Assembly (NCBI GenBank): GCA_964455935.1
Contig: CAYVZU010000015.1
Span: forward strand, 1 to 44,541
Length of the DNA: 44,541 nt
From: CAYVZU01 sp964455935
GTDB lineage: Bacteria; Fibrobacterota; CAYVZU01
Direction: 5' to 3'
Under the pieces are notes generated by a model, which saw nothing but the letters and a program-made list of their open reading frames with translations, ran no database searches and was not told where the DNA came from. The position numbers and the translations under genes are program-made. Below are positions 40,589 to 44,541 of this stretch, piece after piece (position 1 is the stretch's first letter; every line of letters begins with the position of its first letter).

Positions 40589-40600
40589 CTACAGTGGAGA

Positions 40601-40613
40601 CGGCTGCAAGCCG
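40601..40613. repeat. Short hairpin CGGCT-GCA-AGCCG upstream of the protease frame
   Basis: A perfect 5-bp hairpin lies 10 nt beyond the TAG that closes the protease frame. It resembles in style the hairpin units before gltB. The rest of 40614-40742 shows no gene; CAGCACC and GGTGCTG near 40650-40670 form another weak stem. Confidence 0.35.
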
Positions 40614-40742
40614 AAAATGCGAATTAGGCCCATTTTCTTGTTCTCCCAGCACCATTGCGAGTCGCCGGGTGCTGCTGCTATTTTCCCGTTGAACCCGCCT
40701 CTAACAAGAGCGTTCTTCTCCAAATAGAAAGGAATTCCTCAT

Positions 40743-41180
40743 ATGTTGTTCGAAAACCATTGGTTTGAATCGTATGACGAAGTGCCGGCTGGGATCGAAG
40801 CCGATGCCAAAAACGTCATTAAGGGTTTGCGAGCCTACAATCTTTCAAAAGCCGGCCTTAAACCAAAGCCAGTCAGGATTTTTCTGAAGGATCCCGGTGG
40901 GATATTAAAGGGGGGACTGCTTGGCGCAATCCTCTGGGACTGGCTCTACGTAGAAACCCTTTGGGTTTCCGACGAGTTTAGAGGAAAAGGTTATGGATCC
41001 GAATTGTTGAAAAGAGCTGAGGAGCATGCAAAGAGCAAAGGCTGCAGGCACGTTCATCTGGATACATTCGGGTTTCAGGCCAAGACGTTTTATGAGAAAT
41101 TAGGTTACGTGGATTTCGGCGTACTGGCGAATTACCCTTCCGGCCAGCAGAGATATTTCATGACGAAGTCGCTGGCATAG
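40743..41180 (+). CDS. GNAT-family N-acetyltransferase
   Basis: This is a 145-aa single-domain acetyltransferase. The acetyl-CoA pyrophosphate loop is FRGKGYGSELL (about residue 80, RxxGxG/S pattern), preceded by the strand LYVETLWVSDE and followed by AEEHAKSKGCRHVHLDT and FYEKLGYVDFG. AAAGGAA precedes the ATG. The substrate is unknown, as for most small GNAT proteins. It stands between the broken protease (opposite strand) and purS, with no functional link evident. Confidence 0.85.
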   Translation: MLFENHWFESYDEVPAGIEADAKNVIKGLRAYNLSKAGLKPKPVRIFLKDPGGILKGGLLGAILWDWLYVETLWVSDEFRGKGYGSELLKRAEEHAKSKGCRHVHLDTFGFQAKTFYEKLGYVDFGVLANYPSGQQRYFMTKSLA

Positions 41181-41319
41181 TTATCAAAATTTCGATAGCC
41201 GAAAAATGTTGGGTTCAGCGAAAAATCCAGTTCGTTCCATTGACCTGTCTGCCTATCGAATTCTACTTTCCTATTCCTTATATTTCATTGTCTTGACCAC
41301 GCCTACCAAGGATGTGCCG

Positions 41320-41568
41320 ATGTACAAAGCCGATGTTTTCATCACGCTCAAAAAGACCGTGGCGGACCCGCAGGGGCAGACCATCAAACACGCGCTCGAA
41401 TCCCTCGATTACAAGGGAATCCAGGAGGTGCGCATGGGCAAGCTGGTGAGCATTGCCCTGAATGCTCCTTCCAAAGCGGCGGCCGAGCAGTCGGTGGGGG
41501 AGATGTGCAAGAAGCTCCTGGCCAATCCCATTATCGAGGACTACCGCTACGAAGTGAGCGAGGGATAA
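41320..41568 (+). CDS. purS: PurS subunit of FGAM synthetase
   Basis: This 82-aa protein bridges PurQ and PurL in the three-part phosphoribosylformylglycinamidine synthase. It reads MYKADVFITLKKTVADPQGQ, GIQEVRMGKLVSIAL and NPIIEDYRYEV, the full PurS pattern. ATG 41320 with AAGGA upstream is chosen; the open frame further upstream is AT-rich and unconserved. Its stop is followed at once by the purQ ATG (TAAATG), which suggests translational coupling. Confidence 0.93.
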   Translation: MYKADVFITLKKTVADPQGQTIKHALESLDYKGIQEVRMGKLVSIALNAPSKAAAEQSVGEMCKKLLANPIIEDYRYEVSEG

Positions 41569-42270
41569 ATGAAATTCGGCGTTGTTGTCTTTCCCGGGTC
41601 AAACTGCGACCAAGACTGCGTTCACGTGGTCAAGAATGTCCTTAAAAAGCCTGTGCGTGCCATCTGGCATAAAGACACGGACATTTCCGGACTCGATTGC
41701 ATCATTCTTCCCGGTGGATTCAGCTATGGCGATTATCTTCGCTGCGGCGCGATTGCGCGCTTCTCGCCGGTAATGCGCTCGGTCATCGATTTCGCAAATA
41801 AGGGCGGACTGGTCATTGGCATCTGCAACGGCTTTCAGATCCTGCTTGAATCCGGTCTGCTGCCCGGCGCCATGAATCGCAATACCGGTCTTCATTTTAT
41901 CTGTAAATACGTCACGCTCAAGGTCGAGAATGGCAAAACCCGGTTCACCTCCCAATACAAAAAAAACCAAGTCCTGCGGATTCCGGTTGCGCACAACGAG
42001 GGGAATTACTTCATCGATCGAAAAGGACTCAACGAATTGGAGAAGAACAATCAAATTGTATTTCGCTACTGCGACGAGAAAGGCAAGGTCACCAAGGCGG
42101 CCAATCCCAATGGAGCGCTGGCCAACATCGCTGGGATTATCAACAAAGAAGGCAATGTCCTTGGAATGATGCCTCACCCCGAGCGGAGTTCGGAAGACGA
42201 GCTGTGTTCGCACGACGGCCTTGGGATCTTCCTTTCCATCACGAAATGGCTGGAGAAAAAACGAAAATGA
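41569..42270 (+). CDS. purQ: PurQ glutaminase subunit of FGAM synthetase
   Basis: The 233-aa class I glutaminase supplies ammonia to PurL. The opening VVVFPGSNCDQDC, the LPGGFSYGDYLRCGAIARF block, the nucleophile elbow IGICNGFQILLESGLLPGA and GMMPHPERSSED (His, Glu) are all canonical. It follows purS without a gap and overlaps purL by 4 nt (ATGA). The length and separate subunits match the Bacillus-type enzyme, not the fused 1300-aa form of E. coli. Confidence 0.96.
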   Translation: MKFGVVVFPGSNCDQDCVHVVKNVLKKPVRAIWHKDTDISGLDCIILPGGFSYGDYLRCGAIARFSPVMRSVIDFANKGGLVIGICNGFQILLESGLLPGAMNRNTGLHFICKYVTLKVENGKTRFTSQYKKNQVLRIPVAHNEGNYFIDRKGLNELEKNNQIVFRYCDEKGKVTKAANPNGALANIAGIINKEGNVLGMMPHPERSSEDELCSHDGLGIFLSITKWLEKKRK

Positions 42271-44468
42271 TCAAACCCGATGTTTACCGCGCACTTGGTC
42301 TCTCCGACGAGGAGTTTCAGAAAATTCTGACCATTCTGGGCCGTGAGCCCTCGCCCACGGAGCTGGCCATGTTCTCCGTTGAGTGGTCCGAGCACTGCGG
42401 CTACTGTTGTTCGCGCAAATTTCTCAAACGGCTGCCCAAGGCCGGCAAGTATCAGTCCCAGATTGGAGAAGACTCGGGCGGGATCACCGTGGGCGATCTG
42501 GCCATTGTCTTTAAAATGGAAAGCCACAATCATCCCTCCCAGGTGGAGCCCAAGCAGGGCGCGGCAACCGGAGTGGGCGGGATTATCCGCGACATCTTTA
42601 CGGCCGGCGCGCGCCCGGTCGCCTCGCTCGACAGCCTTCGCTTTGGGCCTTTGGACCAGGCCTACAACAAGTACCTGCTTCGGGGCGTGGTCGATGGCAT
42701 TCAGTTCTATGGCAACTGCATCGGCATTCCCACCATTGGCGGTGAAATCTACTTCGATGACGCGTACAGCGGAAACTGCCTGGTCAATGCCATGTGCATT
42801 GGCATCTGTAAGAAGGATGAACTTGTTCGCGCCCAGGCCAAGGGGATTGGAAATTCAATCATCTATGTGGGATCCAGCACAGGCCGCGATGGGATTGGCG
42901 GTTGCAGCGTCTTGGCCTCGCACGAATTCAAAGAGGGCGAAGAAAAACGGCCTACGGTGCAGATCGGCGATCCCTTTACGGAGAAATGCCTGATCGAGGC
43001 GACGCTGGAAGCCTTGGCAACGGGCTTTGTAACCGGCATCAAGGATATGGGCGCCGCGGGACTCACCTGTTCGAGCAGCGAAATGGCGGCCGCGGGAGAA
43101 GTGGGCATCGATATGAACCTGGACAAAGTGCCCCGGCGCGAAGCCAATATGGAGCCCTGGGAAGTGCTGATGTCCGAATCGCAGGAACGCATGCTGGCCT
43201 GCGTCGAGAAGGGTAAGGAGCAGGCGATCCTTGATATTTTCCATAAATGGGACCTGAATGCCGAGGTCATTGGAACCGTGGTGCCCGAAAGTGTGATCCG
43301 CATTCGGCATGAGGGGCAGGTGGTTGCAGAGCTTGATCCTCAGGATTTGGCCAATGCGCCGCAACACGATCTGCCCGTGCAGGAGCCGGCCGGCCAGAAG
43401 GAACTCAATGCCCTGGACCTCGCCGCTATTCCCGTTCCCAAAGACGCCAACAAGGTTCTGCTGGCGCTTCTTTCTTCTCCCAGCATCGCAAGCAAAAAAT
43501 GGGTGTATGAGCAATACGACCACATGGTGCAGACCAACACCACGGTGCTGCCCGGATCGGATGCGGCTGTCATCCGCCTGAAGGGAACGCGCAAGGCACT
43601 GGCCGCCACTACGGATTGCAATGGCCGCTACTGCCATCTCTCTCCGTACCGCGGAGCCCAGATCGCCATTGCCGAGGCCTCGCGAAACCTGGTCTGTTCC
43701 GGGGCCGAGCCGGCCGCCGTCACCGATTGCCTTAATTTCGGCAATCCCAAGAAGCCCGACCGCTATTGGTATTTCAAGAATTGCCTCGAAGGGATTATTG
43801 ACGCCTGCACGTCTTTTCACCTTCCAGTCGTCAGCGGCAATGTTTCGTTCTACAACGAGAATCCCAAAGCCGCCATCTACCCCACCCCGACCATTGGGAT
43901 GATCGGGATCGTGCAGGATGCGAAGAAAATCTGCACGCAGATGTTCAAGGGCAAAGGGCATACGATTGTTCTGCTTGGGAAGAACAAGGCAGACCTGGGC
44001 GGAAGCGAGTATTTAAAGCAGGTCCACGGGATGGTAAAGGGCGAGGCGCCGGAATTGGATCATGACCTTGAAAAGGCGGTCCAGGCCGCCACGCTCGAAT
44101 GCATCCAAAAAGGTCTCGTCACCTCGGCGCACGACTGCAGCGAAGGCGGATTGGCCGTGGCCCTGGCGGAGTGCTGCATGTCCGGACAGGCCCTGATCGG
44201 CGCCAAAATCAATCTGGCGGATGATGAGCGGATCGACGCGGTTCTATTTGGCGAATCCCAGTCGCGCGTGATTCTCTCTTGTTCCAAAGAAAATCTCAAG
44301 AAGATCCAGGCAATTGCCAACAAGCATAAAGCACCGTTGGCCGCAATCGGAACCACGGGCGGCGATAGGCTGGAAATCGGCATTGGGAGCAAAAGGTTGG
44401 TTTCCACGCCGGTCTCGAAGCTAAAGGGCACCTGGGCCGGCGCACTGGAGAAAGCCCTCAACGCATAG
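42267..44468 (+). CDS. purL: PurL synthetase subunit of FGAM synthetase
   Basis: The 733-aa small-type PurL catalyses the ATP-dependent conversion of FGAR to FGAM in purine synthesis, using ammonia from PurQ. Blocks SVEWSEHCGYCCSRKFL, KMESHNHPSQVEPKQGAATG, GAAGLTCSSSEMAA and HDCSEGGLAVALAEC are typical of the AIR-synthase superfamily. ATG 42267 (MIKPDVYRALGL) overlaps the purQ stop as ATGA and has GGAG about 11 nt upstream; ATG 42246 is a second option. The gene is complete, and the remaining 73 nt of the window show nothing further. Confidence 0.96.
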   Translation: MIKPDVYRALGLSDEEFQKILTILGREPSPTELAMFSVEWSEHCGYCCSRKFLKRLPKAGKYQSQIGEDSGGITVGDLAIVFKMESHNHPSQVEPKQGAATGVGGIIRDIFTAGARPVASLDSLRFGPLDQAYNKYLLRGVVDGIQFYGNCIGIPTIGGEIYFDDAYSGNCLVNAMCIGICKKDELVRAQAKGIGNSIIYVGSSTGRDGIGGCSVLASHEFKEGEEKRPTVQIGDPFTEKCLIEATLEALATGFVTGIKDMGAAGLTCSSSEMAAAGEVGIDMNLDKVPRREANMEPWEVLMSESQERMLACVEKGKEQAILDIFHKWDLNAEVIGTVVPESVIRIRHEGQVVAELDPQDLANAPQHDLPVQEPAGQKELNALDLAAIPVPKDANKVLLALLSSPSIASKKWVYEQYDHMVQTNTTVLPGSDAAVIRLKGTRKALAATTDCNGRYCHLSPYRGAQIAIAEASRNLVCSGAEPAAVTDCLNFGNPKKPDRYWYFKNCLEGIIDACTSFHLPVVSGNVSFYNENPKAAIYPTPTIGMIGIVQDAKKICTQMFKGKGHTIVLLGKNKADLGGSEYLKQVHGMVKGEAPELDHDLEKAVQAATLECIQKGLVTSAHDCSEGGLAVALAECCMSGQALIGAKINLADDERIDAVLFGESQSRVILSCSKENLKKIQAIANKHKAPLAAIGTTGGDRLEIGIGSKRLVSTPVSKLKGTWAGALEKALNA

Positions 44469-44541
44469 CCCAGTCCGGGCGCGGGCGAATTTAGGGACGG
44501 ACCTTAGGAACTTGATTAAACTCAGGCTTTTTTCGGATCAG

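Noticed and set aside
40396..40727. Plus-strand frames opposite the protease front end
   Set aside because: They are antisense to clearly homologous protease codons and look random.
1..44541. CRISPR array, integrase, transposase or rRNA genes
   Set aside because: No regular direct repeats with spacers, no recombinase motifs and no rRNA sequence were seen anywhere in the window.

Overview
The window is about 44.5 kb of bacterial chromosome, probably a scaffold from an uncultured organism because it holds one 10-N gap (12330-12339). Placement is only suggested. The TIGR02147-type regulator beside a PKD/Kelch lipoprotein, type III glutamine synthetase, bactofilin and a PEP/pyruvate-binding protein with a degenerate KaiC-like front end together point to a Gram-negative of the Fibrobacterota/FCB kind or a neighbouring candidate phylum. 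Coding density is high, Shine-Dalgarno sites are clear, and many genes overlap by 4 or 14 nt.

Layout. (A) 1-5.7 kb is an accessory and decay zone. It holds an SDR dehydrogenase remnant with an internal stop, a degenerate second copy of a tRNA-Leu gene with its promoter, a more AT-rich two-gene unit (TIGR02147 regulator plus 957-aa lipoprotein), the intact tRNA-Leu(CAA), and remnants of an AbiEi-like antitoxin and a metallophosphoesterase. (B) 5.8-11.4 kb is a segregation and envelope unit: parA, parB, an M23 peptidase, a bactofilin, then the PEP/pyruvate-binding protein. (C) 11.6-20.7 kb is a nitrogen unit. A NifA-like sigma-54 activator (interrupted by the N gap) diverges from a consensus sigma-54 promoter that drives a class I glutamine amidotransferase, amtB, an outer-membrane-like protein and a PII protein. 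A second consensus sigma-54 promoter precedes type III glutamine synthetase, followed by glutamine-dependent NAD synthetase. (D) 21.0-29.6 kb holds gltB-gltD, an MFS transporter and a LysR regulator. (E) 29.9-38.1 kb holds pyrG-carB-purF-carA and a small four-cysteine protein. (F) 38.1-41.2 kb holds a CPA2-type antiporter, a trypsin-like protease that has lost its front end, a small downstream VGIG-type protein and a GNAT acetyltransferase. (G) 41.3-44.5 kb is purS-purQ-purL.

How it works together. From 13.4 kb onward most genes import ammonium, fix it into glutamine, sense that state, or spend the glutamine amide (GOGAT, NadE, PyrG, CarAB, PurF, PurQL and an orphan amidotransferase). Two exact sigma-54 promoters and the NifA-like activator, with no nif genes in view, suggest that the supply half is nitrogen-controlled. 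The uncommon points are the PII protein without Tyr51, the outer-membrane-like gene inside the amt operon, the orphan amidotransferase leading that operon, and a 30-nt sequence encoding a C-terminal SGVRE..LGG motif that occurs twice 1.4 kb apart. Short dispersed hairpin and GGGAGT-type repeats fill several gene borders and appear to have rewritten the tails of CarA and CarB.
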